Source of the DNA: Zhouia amylolytica
GTDB taxonomy: Bacteria; Bacteroidota; Bacteroidia; Flavobacteriales; Flavobacteriaceae
Reading direction: 5' to 3'
Assembly (NCBI RefSeq): GCF_900116365.1
Contig: NZ_FPAG01000008.1
Location: 222,658-286,657, forward strand
Length of the DNA stretch: 64,000 bases
This document shows, in pieces, positions 1 to 8,005 of the stretch. The number at the start of each line of letters is the position of its first letter. Within the stretch, counting starts at the first letter, position 1. Made by a program: the position numbers and the translations under genes. The notes below the pieces were generated by a model. The model was not told the origin of the DNA and made no database searches. It saw nothing but the letters and a program-made list of their open reading frames with translations.

Positions 1-779
1 GCAGGGGTAAGTCCTCCACATTTGGTAAGTTTGATGTTAATTCCATCAAAATGTCCATAACATTTTTCAACATCGTTTTCGGTTATACAGCTTTCATCTG
101 CAATGATAGGCAGAGCACTTTCTTTAAATACTTTTTTATTGCCTGTCCAATTTGAAGCTTCCAACGGCTGTTCTATAAATTCAACTCCTAGTTTTTTTAA
201 ACTCTTCGAGTTATAAATAGTTTCTTCTGCATCCCAGGCACAATTTGCATCGACTCTAAAGGTACTTTTTGTATACTTTCTTAGTGTTTCAACTATTTCC
301 AGATCATTACTAGTCCCTAATTTAATTTTATATAAAGGCCATGGGAAGCTTAACATTTTATCAATCATTTCCTCAATGGGGGCTATTCCTATGGTATAGT
401 TTGTAATTGGATAATTATCAATAGAGGTGTTCCATATTTTATACAAGGGTTTTTGCTGTAATTTACCATAGAGGTCGTAGGCTGCCAGATCTATGGCACA
501 CCTTAAAAAATTCGAAAGATTTTTTGAACTAAGCCAATTGTGCAGATCAGAGGGAGTTGAAAAGTTGTAATTTTCCAGATCGTTTTTTAAAGAACCACAT
601 TCCTCGATCATTTCATCAACTGTAATATGATAATAGGAATTAGCAGCTGCTTCACCATAACCAGTTTTACCATTTAAACTTAAACATACTATTAAACTCT
701 CTTGATAATCGCGTGATTGCCTTGAAATACCAAATGTATTTTTTAGTTCTAAAACATATTTTTTTAAAACAATTTCCAT
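1..779 (-). CDS. L-Ala-D/L-Glu (dipeptide) epimerase, C-terminal part outside window
   Basis: This is an enolase-superfamily epimerase of the muconate-cycloisomerase subgroup, most like the dipeptide epimerases that interconvert L-Ala-D-Glu and L-Ala-L-Glu during murein peptide recycling. The reading frame is open from an ATG at 777-779 down to base 1, giving about 259 residues; the end of the barrel lies outside the window. Visible motifs in order are YTIGIA, the KIKLG lysine pair that acts as acid/base, the metal ligands in DANCAWD, IEQP and ADES, and NIKLTKCGG. The spacing and wording of these motifs match the dipeptide epimerase branch better than o-succinylbenzoate synthase. Substrate specificity is inferred. 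The gene is divergent from the YceI module across a 266-bp gap. Confidence 0.82.
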   Translation of the reverse strand, partial: MEIVLKKYVLELKNTFGISRQSRDYQESLIVCLSLNGKTGYGEAAANSYYHITVDEMIEECGSLKNDLENYNFSTPSDLHNWLSSKNLSNFLRCAIDLAAYDLYGKLQQKPLYKIWNTSIDNYPITNYTIGIAPIEEMIDKMLSFPWPLYKIKLGTSNDLEIVETLRKYTKSTFRVDANCAWDAEETIYNSKSLKKLGVEFIEQPLEASNWTGNKKVFKESALPIIADESCITENDVEKCYGHFDGINIKLTKCGGLTP

Positions 780-942
780 GAAAAGAGTACTTCTTTTTGA
801 TTAAGGAAGATAGCTAAAATTATTGTTCTATCATCCAACTTGTTGATTTAGAGTATTAAATTTATTTTGGATTAGCTGTACGTAATCTTCCATAGTTAAG
901 TTTTGAATAAAACAAACCTGAATTTGTTAAAACATGGGTAAA

Positions 943-983
943 CTGACATATATCAGTTCTATCATATTACTGACAAATATCAT
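943..983. promoter_or_regulatory. Two near-identical FNR/Crp-type palindromes
   Basis: CTGACATATATCAG at 943-956 (within AACTGA-N6-TCAGTT, 941-958) and CTGACAAATATCAT at 970-983 are two TGA-N6-TCA type dyads with centres 27 bp apart. They lie 63 bp and more upstream of the first yceI start. This dyad geometry is typical of Crp/Fnr-family regulators. If the nearer one is a class II activator site, transcription would start near 1018. Which regulator binds is unknown. Confidence 0.5.
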
Positions 984-1045
984 CTTTTCCTTCACGCATT
1001 ATGAAAATCTTTGTAGTGTAAATAATACATAAATCTATTAGAGTC

Positions 1046-1627
1046 ATGAAGTACAAAAGCAGCATATCAAAGTTATTAATTCTTTTCTGTTTGATCATGG
1101 GAGTTCATTTGGGCGTAGCTCAAGAATACAAAGTTGCAAAACAGACCTCAGCATTAATTGTTGAAGGAACTTCAAATATACATGATTGGGAAATTAAGGC
1201 AGAAAATCAATCGGGAGTAATAACTTTTAAGTCCATTGACAATGCGGAAATTGCGAAATTAAATTTCAGTGTTGAAACAGAAAGTCTGAAGAGTGGAAAG
1301 TCTGGGATGGATAAAAATACTTATAAAGCTTTAAATGCTAAAAAGTATAAAACTATAAAGTTTAACCTGATTAAAGTAAAAGAAACCACTGCAAAAGGAA
1401 ATAACAAGTATGACGTAAAACTTGAAGGGGATTTAACCATTTCCGGGACCACAAAGCGCATCACCTTGCCTTTGCAGATGGAAATTAATGCAGGAACTGT
1501 AAAATTGACTGGTTCCAAGAAAATAAAGATGACAGATTACAATATTGAACCACCTACAGCCTTATTTGGAACAATAACAACAGGTGATGAAGTAACAATA
1601 AAAATAAAAACAACCCTAACCGAATAG
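1046..1627 (+). CDS. YceI family secreted lipid-binding protein
   Basis: This 193-residue protein has a Sec signal peptide (hydrophobic stretch about residues 9-24, ending GVAQ) followed by a YceI-like domain, a lipocalin-like barrel known in other bacteria to bind long isoprenoids. Family-like features are the N-terminal strand with ASTSNIHDWE-type wording (here EGTSNIHDWE), the SLKSGKSGMDKNTYKAL segment where small YceI proteins have their helical insert, the central DLTISGTTK strand and the end motif MTDYNIEPPTALFG. The next gene begins 23 bp downstream, so the two are probably co-transcribed. It is paralogous to the third gene of this module. The ligand and periplasmic location are inferred from the family and the signal peptide. 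Confidence 0.85.
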   Translation: MKYKSSISKLLILFCLIMGVHLGVAQEYKVAKQTSALIVEGTSNIHDWEIKAENQSGVITFKSIDNAEIAKLNFSVETESLKSGKSGMDKNTYKALNAKKYKTIKFNLIKVKETTAKGNNKYDVKLEGDLTISGTTKRITLPLQMEINAGTVKLTGSKKIKMTDYNIEPPTALFGTITTGDEVTIKIKTTLTE

Positions 1628-1650
1628 TATAAATTAAAAATTAAACATCT

Positions 1651-2922
1651 ATGAAATCAATTATCAAGAATTTAGTCATTGCTGTGCTCATATTTACAGG
1701 TGTCAATATGTATGCCCAGAGTAATCGTGATTTAGACAATTTTAGACAACCCGATCAAAGAGGTATTAATGATTTTGAAGCCGTAAAAGATAATAGTACT
1801 TCAAATTTTGATGGAGTACACGTAAGAATTGGTGGATCTTCAACTTTACAATTCCAAGCTTTAGATAATGAAAATTCAGGAACGGTACCATTGCAAGAAA
1901 TTGGAAGCAATTTTAACCTGGCGACTGCAAATCTTGATTTGGATGTAGCTCTTTATGATGGTGTAAGAATGCATTTAAGAACCTATTTATCATCTAGACA
2001 CCACCATGAACCTTATGTAAAAGGAGGGTATTTTCAAATTGACAAATTGGATTTCATAAAAGAAGGTTTTGCCAGTGATTTAATGGACCATATGAGAATT
2101 AAAATCGGACATATGGAGAACAACTATGGCGATGCCCACTTTAGAAGATCTGATAACTCAATGTCTTTATACAATCCATTCGTAGGTAACTTGATTATGG
2201 ATTCATTTACAACAGAGGTTGGAGCAGAGGTATACTATTTCAGAGGTCCTTGGTTTGGAATGTTAGGATTCAGTAACGGTAAACTAAACCAAAGTGTAAA
2301 AGAATCTAACGGTACAACAGGTGGTGCTGCATTTTTAGCCAAACTTGGATATGACAAGCAAATTAATGAAGATTTTAGATTCAGATTAACCGGTTCACTT
2401 TATAACACAGGATATGCTCCAAGTGTATATCTTTATACAGCAGACAGAGCTGGTGCCAGATACTACAATGTTATGCAAGCAGAAGGGGCTTCAGGCGATA
2501 ATTTTAGAGCAAGCCGTTTTGATCCTGGATTTAAAAATAAAATTACTGCCATCATGTTCAATCCATTCTTAAAATATGGCGGATTAGAATTTTTCGGAAC
2601 CGTTGAATTAACTAATGGACAAGCCCTAGGGGAGACTGATAGAAGAAATACTCAACAATACGCAGGTGAATTATTATACAGATTCGGAAATTCTGAAAAC
2701 TTTTATATCGGAACTCGATACAATACAGTGAATGCTGAATTGGCAAGTGGAGATGATGTGTCAATCAACAGATTCAATGTTGGAGGAGGTTGGTTTATGA
2801 CAAAGAATATACTAATGAAAGCAGAATATGTAACTCAGAACTACAACGATTATCCTACTGGAGATCTTCTTGAGGATGGTAAATTTAACGGATTTGTTCT
2901 TGAGGCTGCTATTAGTTTCTAA
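1651..2922 (+). CDS. Outer-membrane beta-barrel, porin-like protein
   Basis: A 423-residue protein with a signal peptide (about residues 1-22, ending MYAQ) and a long series of amphipathic strands ending in a terminal aromatic residue (EAAISF), as expected for an outer-membrane barrel. Tracts such as RIKIGHMENNYGDAHFRRSDN and the closing strands resemble flavobacterial porins distantly related to the phosphate-selective OprO/OprP group, but no specificity residues can be assigned. It sits between two yceI-type genes, 23 bp after the first, so it probably acts with them in moving or sensing a small hydrophobic molecule across the envelope. That role is an inference from context only. A strong hairpin follows the stop codon. 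Confidence 0.7.
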   Translation: MKSIIKNLVIAVLIFTGVNMYAQSNRDLDNFRQPDQRGINDFEAVKDNSTSNFDGVHVRIGGSSTLQFQALDNENSGTVPLQEIGSNFNLATANLDLDVALYDGVRMHLRTYLSSRHHHEPYVKGGYFQIDKLDFIKEGFASDLMDHMRIKIGHMENNYGDAHFRRSDNSMSLYNPFVGNLIMDSFTTEVGAEVYYFRGPWFGMLGFSNGKLNQSVKESNGTTGGAAFLAKLGYDKQINEDFRFRLTGSLYNTGYAPSVYLYTADRAGARYYNVMQAEGASGDNFRASRFDPGFKNKITAIMFNPFLKYGGLEFFGTVELTNGQALGETDRRNTQQYAGELLYRFGNSENFYIGTRYNTVNAELASGDDVSINRFNVGGGWFMTKNILMKAEYVTQNYNDYPTGDLLEDGKFNGFVLEAAISF

Positions 2923-2960
2923 AAATGGAATTAGTCAAATCCACTTAATTTTAAATAGAT

Positions 2961-2989
2961 GCTCCGCAATACTTTAGGCATTGCGGAGC
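2961..2989 (+). terminator. Strong hairpin between barrel gene and second yceI
   Basis: GCTCCGCAAT (2961-2970) and ATTGCGGAGC (2980-2989) form a perfect 10-bp stem with a 9-nt loop. It lacks a following T-run, so it could be an attenuator or an mRNA processing/stabilising stem rather than a full intrinsic terminator. Its right arm would be translated if the next gene started upstream of 3017, which argues against such a start. Confidence 0.5.
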
Positions 2990-3016
2990 TCCCCAGAAAA
3001 TTGTAAATTAACAGTT

Positions 3017-3604
3017 ATGAAAAGTTTACTCTTACTCCCAATAATTTATTTTGGAATGGCTTTTACAACTTTAAAACCCGCATTATTTAATGAAAAGGTT
3101 GTGAAAATAGCTAACGAGAGTGAATTGACAATTTCAGGGTCAACTAATATAAATAGGTTTGAATGTAACTATAAGATTGAAAAGTTAACGGGTCCTATAA
3201 CAGTTGTGTATCAAAAAAATCAAAAAAGTTTAGATTTCAGACAAACAGTTCTAAAATTGGATAACAATTGTTTTGATTGTGGGAGTAAACCCATTAACCG
3301 TGATTTTAATATTTTGGTGAAATCAGACCAACATCCAAGAATTCTATTAAAGATAGATAAGGTGTTAAATATTGGAGGGACTGAAGCAGATGTTTTAACT
3401 GATATAAAGATTGCCGGGATAACCAAGTCTTATAGAGTGCCGGTTGGTATTACAAAATTGAATGGAAATAACTTAAAGGTTTCAGGGGTTCTAAAATTGA
3501 ACATCAGTGATTTTAAACTGGAACCACCGAAAAAAATGTTTGGTATTATTAAAGTGGATGATATTATAAATATTGATTTTCGACTCATTCTGAAAGACAC
3601 TTAA
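3017..3604 (+). CDS. YceI-like secreted protein, divergent paralogue
   Basis: A 195-residue YceI-like protein. I place the start at the ATG at 3017; a TTG 36 bp further upstream would put a perfect hairpin arm in the coding region and precede the signal peptide with a non-signal stretch. The signal peptide covers about residues 1-18. The domain keeps the SGSTNINRFEC strand, the DIKIAGITK strand and the final ISDFKLEPPKKMFG motif that closely parallels the end of the first YceI protein. Unusually it has three cysteines in the mature part, two of them close together as CFDC. It is the third gene of the module and may be partly uncoupled from it by the hairpin upstream. Confidence 0.75.
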   Translation: MKSLLLLPIIYFGMAFTTLKPALFNEKVVKIANESELTISGSTNINRFECNYKIEKLTGPITVVYQKNQKSLDFRQTVLKLDNNCFDCGSKPINRDFNILVKSDQHPRILLKIDKVLNIGGTEADVLTDIKIAGITKSYRVPVGITKLNGNNLKVSGVLKLNISDFKLEPPKKMFGIIKVDDIINIDFRLILKDT

Positions 3605-3630
3605 ACGCTTCATTATATTCAAAAATCAAA

Positions 3631-3662
3631 AAGGTTGAACCAGATATGGTTCAACCTTTTTT
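3631..3662. terminator. Bidirectional intrinsic terminator
   Basis: AAGGTTGAACC (3631-3641) pairs with GGTTCAACCTT (3648-3658) around a 6-nt loop. It is flanked by A on the left and T on the right, so it can serve both the yceI module (+) and the converging head-GIN operon (-). Confidence 0.85.
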
Positions 3663-3680
3663 ACTTGGTTGGCTATAGTT

Positions 3681-4409
3681 TTAATTTCCTTGGATATCAC
3701 CTCCAAAGGATCCCTTTTTATCTATGACTTTGGGATTTCCGTCATAGTGAATATCACCTCCGGAGCTAGATTTCGCATCAAGTAATTCCGTGCAATTTAC
3801 ACTAATATCTGCACCACTACTTGCTTTGGCATATGCATTTAGTGCCGTTAGATTACTTGCTTTAATGTCACTTCCGCTACTGGCATTCGCATAAAGGCTT
3901 TCGGTTGAACCGTAGATCTTAATATCTGCACCACTGCTCGTACTGGCTTCTACTTTATTTGCTTTTAAAGTAACATGAATATCTGAACCACTACTGGCAT
4001 CGAGTTTTATATGGTCTGAGTTTAATTCCCCCTCCACTTCAATATCAGCACCACTTGAACTTTCTAGGGCCGTAACAATCGGTAAAGTGACAATGACCTT
4101 TTTTGATTTAGCCCAGCCTACTGGTGATGAAGTATGTATTTTTAATCTGTTATTACTGATTTCTGTTTGTATAAGGTTAATGATGTTTTCATCAGCTTCA
4201 ACCTTAACAGAAGTGTTATCTCCTTGAATAATGACAACATCAAGTCCTTCCGATGCATCTACTATTGTAAATGACTCTGAAGCAACACGATCTTCATTAA
4301 CGACATTGCCATTTCCTTTTTCTCCCGATCCTAAATTTAAATCGAATTGACATGATGACAATAGTATTGATAGAATAGCTACTACTAATACTTTAATTAA
4401 AGTTCCCAT
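3681..4409 (-). CDS. Head-GIN (DUF2807) lipoprotein
   Basis: A 242-residue lipoprotein with an LLSSC lipobox (Cys at about residue 20) and a DUF2807 / head-GIN fold, a right-handed beta-helix-like repeat. The body shows recurring SSGADI and SSGSDI turns roughly every 20 residues, the usual signature. Proteins of this family were once called putative auto-transporter adhesins, but there is no autotransporter barrel here. It is the last gene of the operon that contains PadR and PspC, 30 bp after the PspC gene, so it is probably an envelope-stress or surface component. Function is unknown. A relative is encoded at 46675-47406. Confidence 0.8.
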   Translation of the reverse strand: MGTLIKVLVVAILSILLSSCQFDLNLGSGEKGNGNVVNEDRVASESFTIVDASEGLDVVIIQGDNTSVKVEADENIINLIQTEISNNRLKIHTSSPVGWAKSKKVIVTLPIVTALESSSGADIEVEGELNSDHIKLDASSGSDIHVTLKANKVEASTSSGADIKIYGSTESLYANASSGSDIKASNLTALNAYAKASSGADISVNCTELLDAKSSSGGDIHYDGNPKVIDKKGSFGGDIQGN

Positions 4410-4439
4410 GATCTGTTTGTTTTTTGATTGATGAATTGA

Positions 4440-6170
4440 TTAGTTTGATTTAATTTGAACACCAGACTCATCCACTTTCATTTTAAATGAGTCTCCTGCT
4501 TTATCTTTTACATTGATATCAATGCCTTTGGCATCAATTTTAATTTTGTTAATTACAGTGTCTTTTTCTTCCTCCTTCACATCATCATTCTCCTCACAAT
4601 CGAGACATTCCAGTGTGTCATCATTCATTCTCCAGTAATGTTCTGATATTGCATATCCACTATGAAATCCTTGATCGTTATTATACATTCGGCTTATACC
4701 TCGCTTCGTTGTTTTGTCAAAGTATATGGTACTTCCTTCTGGGATATAAATGACAATGTTCACTTCTTGATCTCTAAATTTATTAGCGTAATCGGTTGTT
4801 AAAAAGTTGTTCAGTTTTAAGGTATTACCGGATATTGAGTAATCGTATTCAATTGCTGTTGCATTTCGATTAGCATCGTCATAGTTCATTCCATGAGACT
4901 CTTTTATTACTTTGATGGTAGCAACCGAATCTGTGGTGGATCTAACCTGAAAGTGTACGTCTTCTGAGTATATCTTTCTTTCAGAGCCATCTCTGATGAT
5001 GTCGAAATCTGAATTACGGTAATATCTGTTATCGATGTTTTCTGCAACAACCATTTCAACTACCAATGTGTCGGTTGGATCCGTGAATAAAGCTTCATTA
5101 ATTGTTTCACTACCTGTAACGGTGTGTACCGAAGCGGTTTTTAGTCCAAAAATTGTTAAACCGATAATCGAAATAATCCATAAACCAAGTAAAGTAAACT
5201 TTGCAATACTTCCAATTGACTTTACATTACTTACGAGGATTTTTAGGCCTAAATAAAACAAGAAAAAGAAAGGGATGCCTACCGCAAAAAACATCATGGC
5301 TGAAATTAACCAGATAGGAGCTTCTACTGATGCCTGAACAAATTCCATCCAAGGTTGTCCCATACCAAACATGTCTATAGTGCCCGCGGTGAATAATCCA
5401 ATAAATAACCCTATTAATGTAGATGCTGAAATGATTAGCAATAATATACCAATGAGTTTTGCGAAAATCTTAAATATGAACATAAAGACATTTCCTATTG
5501 CATCGAAAAAGGTGTCTGTACTACTTTTTACTTTCGTCCCTACTTTTTCATAGTCTACATTTTTAACTTTGTCGGCAACATTATCGAAACCCTCTTTAAT
5601 TTTTTTTTCAATATTACTAATGTTTACCTCTTCCCCGGTCATAGCTAATTTCTCGGCGGTTGTTTTTGCTTCGGGAACTAACACCCAAAACAGTACGTAA
5701 ACAAATATAAAAGTGAAGCCTGAGGCGAATGTTAGTAAGATCCATAATAGTCGAATCCAAATGGTGTCTATACCTAGGTAATGTCCTAAACCAGAGGAAA
5801 CACCACTAATGTATTTGTTGTCAGTATCTCTGTAAAGTTTCTTCTGTTCTTTATGTGTGCCTCTAGTTCTAGCCTTAGCCTTAGGAGCATCATCAAAGAT
5901 CTCTTCATCTACAAGATAATCTTCCGGTTGTCCCATGATAGTTATAACCTCATCCACTTCTTTGGTTGAAATTACCTGGCGGTCGTGTTGCTGACGTTCT
6001 GTGAATAATTCAGCTATACGCGCTTCTATATCAGCTATAATTTCATCGCGTCCTTCAGAGTCAGTAAACGACCTTCTTATTGCTTCAAGATATCGCTGAA
6101 GTTTTGCGTAAGCGTCTTCATCTATATGAAAAAACGTGTTTGCAAGATTTATGTTTATTGTCTTATTCAT
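4440..6170 (-). CDS. PspC-domain integral membrane protein
   Basis: A 576-residue protein. Residues 1-90 are a charged helical region (ADIEARIAELF type) like that seen before PspC domains in Bacteroidota. Residues about 112-168 form the PspC domain, with YRDTDNKYISGVSSGLG and a following membrane pair. Further membrane segments occur at about 220-340. The C-terminal 220 residues are extracytoplasmic and beta-rich, ending with a DUF4097/head-GIN-like stretch and a Cys pair (ECLDCEE). PspC domains sense envelope stress in the phage-shock system. The start codon overlaps the end of the PadR gene by 8 bp, so the two are translationally coupled. The gene downstream is a head-GIN lipoprotein, which may extend the same sensor on the outside. 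Confidence 0.83.
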   Translation of the reverse strand: MNKTININLANTFFHIDEDAYAKLQRYLEAIRRSFTDSEGRDEIIADIEARIAELFTERQQHDRQVISTKEVDEVITIMGQPEDYLVDEEIFDDAPKAKARTRGTHKEQKKLYRDTDNKYISGVSSGLGHYLGIDTIWIRLLWILLTFASGFTFIFVYVLFWVLVPEAKTTAEKLAMTGEEVNISNIEKKIKEGFDNVADKVKNVDYEKVGTKVKSSTDTFFDAIGNVFMFIFKIFAKLIGILLLIISASTLIGLFIGLFTAGTIDMFGMGQPWMEFVQASVEAPIWLISAMMFFAVGIPFFFLFYLGLKILVSNVKSIGSIAKFTLLGLWIISIIGLTIFGLKTASVHTVTGSETINEALFTDPTDTLVVEMVVAENIDNRYYRNSDFDIIRDGSERKIYSEDVHFQVRSTTDSVATIKVIKESHGMNYDDANRNATAIEYDYSISGNTLKLNNFLTTDYANKFRDQEVNIVIYIPEGSTIYFDKTTKRGISRMYNNDQGFHSGYAISEHYWRMNDDTLECLDCEENDDVKEEEKDTVINKIKIDAKGIDINVKDKAGDSFKMKVDESGVQIKSN

Positions 6171-6507
6171 TGTCGTGAGTTTTATGGCTAGTTACTAGGT
6201 TTACAGCGTTTCGTAATTCGTTCCACGTATTGTTTAGTTCCTTTAAAAAGATTTTACCGTTTTCGGTTAAAGAATAATACTTCCTAGGTGGACCAGATGT
6301 AGATTCTTCCCAGCGATAGCTGAGTAATCCAGCATTCTTTAATCTTGTTAGCAGCGGATATATGGTACCTTCTACCACAAGCATCTTTGCGTCTTTAAGA
6401 GTACTTAATATTTCTGAAGCATATTTGTCTTCGCCTTTTAAAATGGATAAGATGCAATACTCCAGTACCCCTTTTCGCATTTGTGCCTTTGTGTTTTCTA
6501 TATTCAT
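6163..6507 (-). CDS. PadR family transcriptional regulator
   Basis: This 114-residue protein is a compact PadR winged-helix repressor. Typical features are MRKGVLEYCILSIL at the start of helix 1, the YASEILSTL helix, the EGTIYPLLTRLKNAGLLS recognition helix and wing, and the SGPPRKYYSLTENG strand pair. It lacks the long C-terminal domain, as in PadR-s2 proteins that dimerise through a short last helix. It is embedded in its likely target operon (DUF4870, PadR, PspC, head-GIN) and overlaps the PspC gene by 8 bp. Autoregulation is likely but not shown. Confidence 0.9.
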   Translation of the reverse strand: MNIENTKAQMRKGVLEYCILSILKGEDKYASEILSTLKDAKMLVVEGTIYPLLTRLKNAGLLSYRWEESTSGPPRKYYSLTENGKIFLKELNNTWNELRNAVNLVTSHKTHDNE

Positions 6508-6570
6508 GGTTTCATAATGCTTTAAGTTAAACTGTTCGTTTTTTGATTGATGATGTTGTGATTGATGAAT

Positions 6571-7041
6571 TTATTTTAAAAAATTAATAGTTAACGGGTA
6601 TTTATAAGCTATGCCATCCTTAGCTTTAATGGTAGCCAAAATGGTACAAAATACATCCAGGACCAAAAGTCCCAGAAGTAAACTGCCAATGATGCCAATA
6701 AAAAACAAACCACTACCTAGATGAAAGATATTATCCAAATCTATATCGATTTGATGCGTGTTGTGTTCAAATATATCAACGAAATGAACGAACTCCCATG
6801 CTGAGAATAATGCTATTATAACAGAAATGGCTCCAAGCGCTAAACTGTATAATAGGATACTGATCTGAAAATTTAATGCTTGTTTGCCATTGTAATCCAC
6901 AAAATCGGAATCATTTTTATTCGAAGTCCAAAGTATCAATGGAAGAATAAAGTTCCCGAAAGGAATAAAATACTTCGAAAATGTCGACAGGTGGATAATA
7001 GCTGACAAGGTTTTTTGATGTTTAGTGATTGATGAGTTCAT
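6571..7041 (-). CDS. DUF4870 (Tic20-like) membrane protein
   Basis: A 156-residue protein with a short cytoplasmic start and four probable membrane segments. It carries the family motif in which HLSTFSKYFIPFGNFILPLILW is followed by KNDSDFVDYNGKQALNFQ. DUF4870 proteins are small Tic20-like membrane proteins of unknown function, often encoded with PadR and PspC genes. It is the first gene of the minus-strand operon, 63 bp ahead of padR, with a plausible promoter upstream. Confidence 0.83.
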   Translation of the reverse strand: MNSSITKHQKTLSAIIHLSTFSKYFIPFGNFILPLILWTSNKNDSDFVDYNGKQALNFQISILLYSLALGAISVIIALFSAWEFVHFVDIFEHNTHQIDIDLDNIFHLGSGLFFIGIIGSLLLGLLVLDVFCTILATIKAKDGIAYKYPLTINFLK

Positions 7042-7096
7042 TAGTTTTTGATTGATTGAATTTATTGTTTTATGGTTTACCTATTAATTTCTTATG

Positions 7097-7130
7097 CAAA
7101 TATATATCTAAAAGAAGGTATTATGCAAAA
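7097..7130 (-). promoter_or_regulatory. Promoter of the DUF4870-PadR-PspC operon
   Basis: On the minus strand there is a -33 TTTTG (7130-7126) and a -7 TATATTTG (7104-7097) with a 21-bp spacer, matching the Bacteroidota TTG / TAnnTTTG pattern. Transcription would begin about 50 bp before the ATG at 7041. A 9-bp direct repeat TTATGCAAA at 7092-7100 and 7121-7129 overlaps both elements. Confidence 0.5.
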
Positions 7131-7228
7131 CAAAGTACTAAAATTTAACAAAATATTAAGATTTTAGAGATGATAATTAGTTCAATTAAATTCAATACAT
7201 TAGAGCAACGAAATATTCCAAATAGACT

Positions 7229-7684
7229 ATGACTCCGAGTAAACTAAATACTTTTACAATGTTTAAATTGCCATCAGCCTGGTTATGTGGTATAAGAGTG
7301 AAAGAAATAAATGAATCTCATTGCAAAGTACGTGTGAAACATCGGTGGATTAATCAAAATCCATTCAAATCTATGTTTTGGGCCGTCCAGGGAATGGCTG
7401 CAGAAATGACCACAGGTGTCTTAGTTATGAACCAAATAAAAGAAAATAAAAAGCCGATTTCAATGTTGGTTCTAAATATGAACGCTAATTTTTCAAAGAA
7501 GGCAGTAGGAAGAATTACGTTTACTTGTAAAGATGGAAAATTGGTAAATACCGCCATTAAGGAAGCAATTGAAACTGGAGAAGGTCAGACCATTTGGATG
7601 AAATCCATAGGTGTGGATGAAAATGGCGATGTGGTATCAACCTTTAACTTCGAGTGGACGCTAAAGGCTAAAACCAACAAGTAG
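7229..7684 (+). CDS. DUF4442 hotdog-fold protein, thioesterase-like
   Basis: A 151-residue protein of the DUF4442 family, which has the hotdog fold of acyl-CoA thioesterases. The central RWINQNPFKSMFWAVQGMAAEM helix and the long strands that follow are characteristic. No substrate can be inferred. The ATG at 7229 follows an A-rich leader. It is divergent from the DUF4870 operon and appears monocistronic, with a 321-bp gap to the next gene. Confidence 0.75.
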   Translation: MTPSKLNTFTMFKLPSAWLCGIRVKEINESHCKVRVKHRWINQNPFKSMFWAVQGMAAEMTTGVLVMNQIKENKKPISMLVLNMNANFSKKAVGRITFTCKDGKLVNTAIKEAIETGEGQTIWMKSIGVDENGDVVSTFNFEWTLKAKTNK

Positions 7685-8005
7685 GGGGAAAGGGATTTAA
7701 TTTAAAAATAGTCATAGTTTTCAAAAAGGCGTTAAAAGTGTTGGTTAACGCTCTATTCCTGTATTAAATGATTTTATACATTTATTCTGTATAACAGAAC
7801 ATTTATAATGTTAATGAGTCGATGGGTAATGTATTTTGTAAGTTGTTTTACATGTTACTGAGCATAAATTTTTTGCAGGCTTATTACCTATATGTTTTAC
7901 AATAACAAAATAAAAGTCCATCACCATAGTGTATTGATATGGGCTTCGGTGTAACACCGTCGCTTTTTTGTTGACTAATTGATTATAAACTTTAAAATAA
8001 TAAAC
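7685..8005. other. 321-bp intergenic region with one small hairpin
   Basis: No convincing gene, tRNA or clear two-element promoter is visible. The only notable structure is CGGTG-TAA-CACCG (7947-7959) followed by a T-run (about 7964-7969). It could be a weak terminator or a leader stem for the AIM24 gene 36 bp downstream. A minus-strand open frame across this region overlaps the AIM24 start and shows no protein-like features. Confidence 0.4.

Noticed and set aside
3681..4409. Autotransporter adhesin
   Set aside because: Head-GIN label only; no translocator barrel and a clear lipobox.
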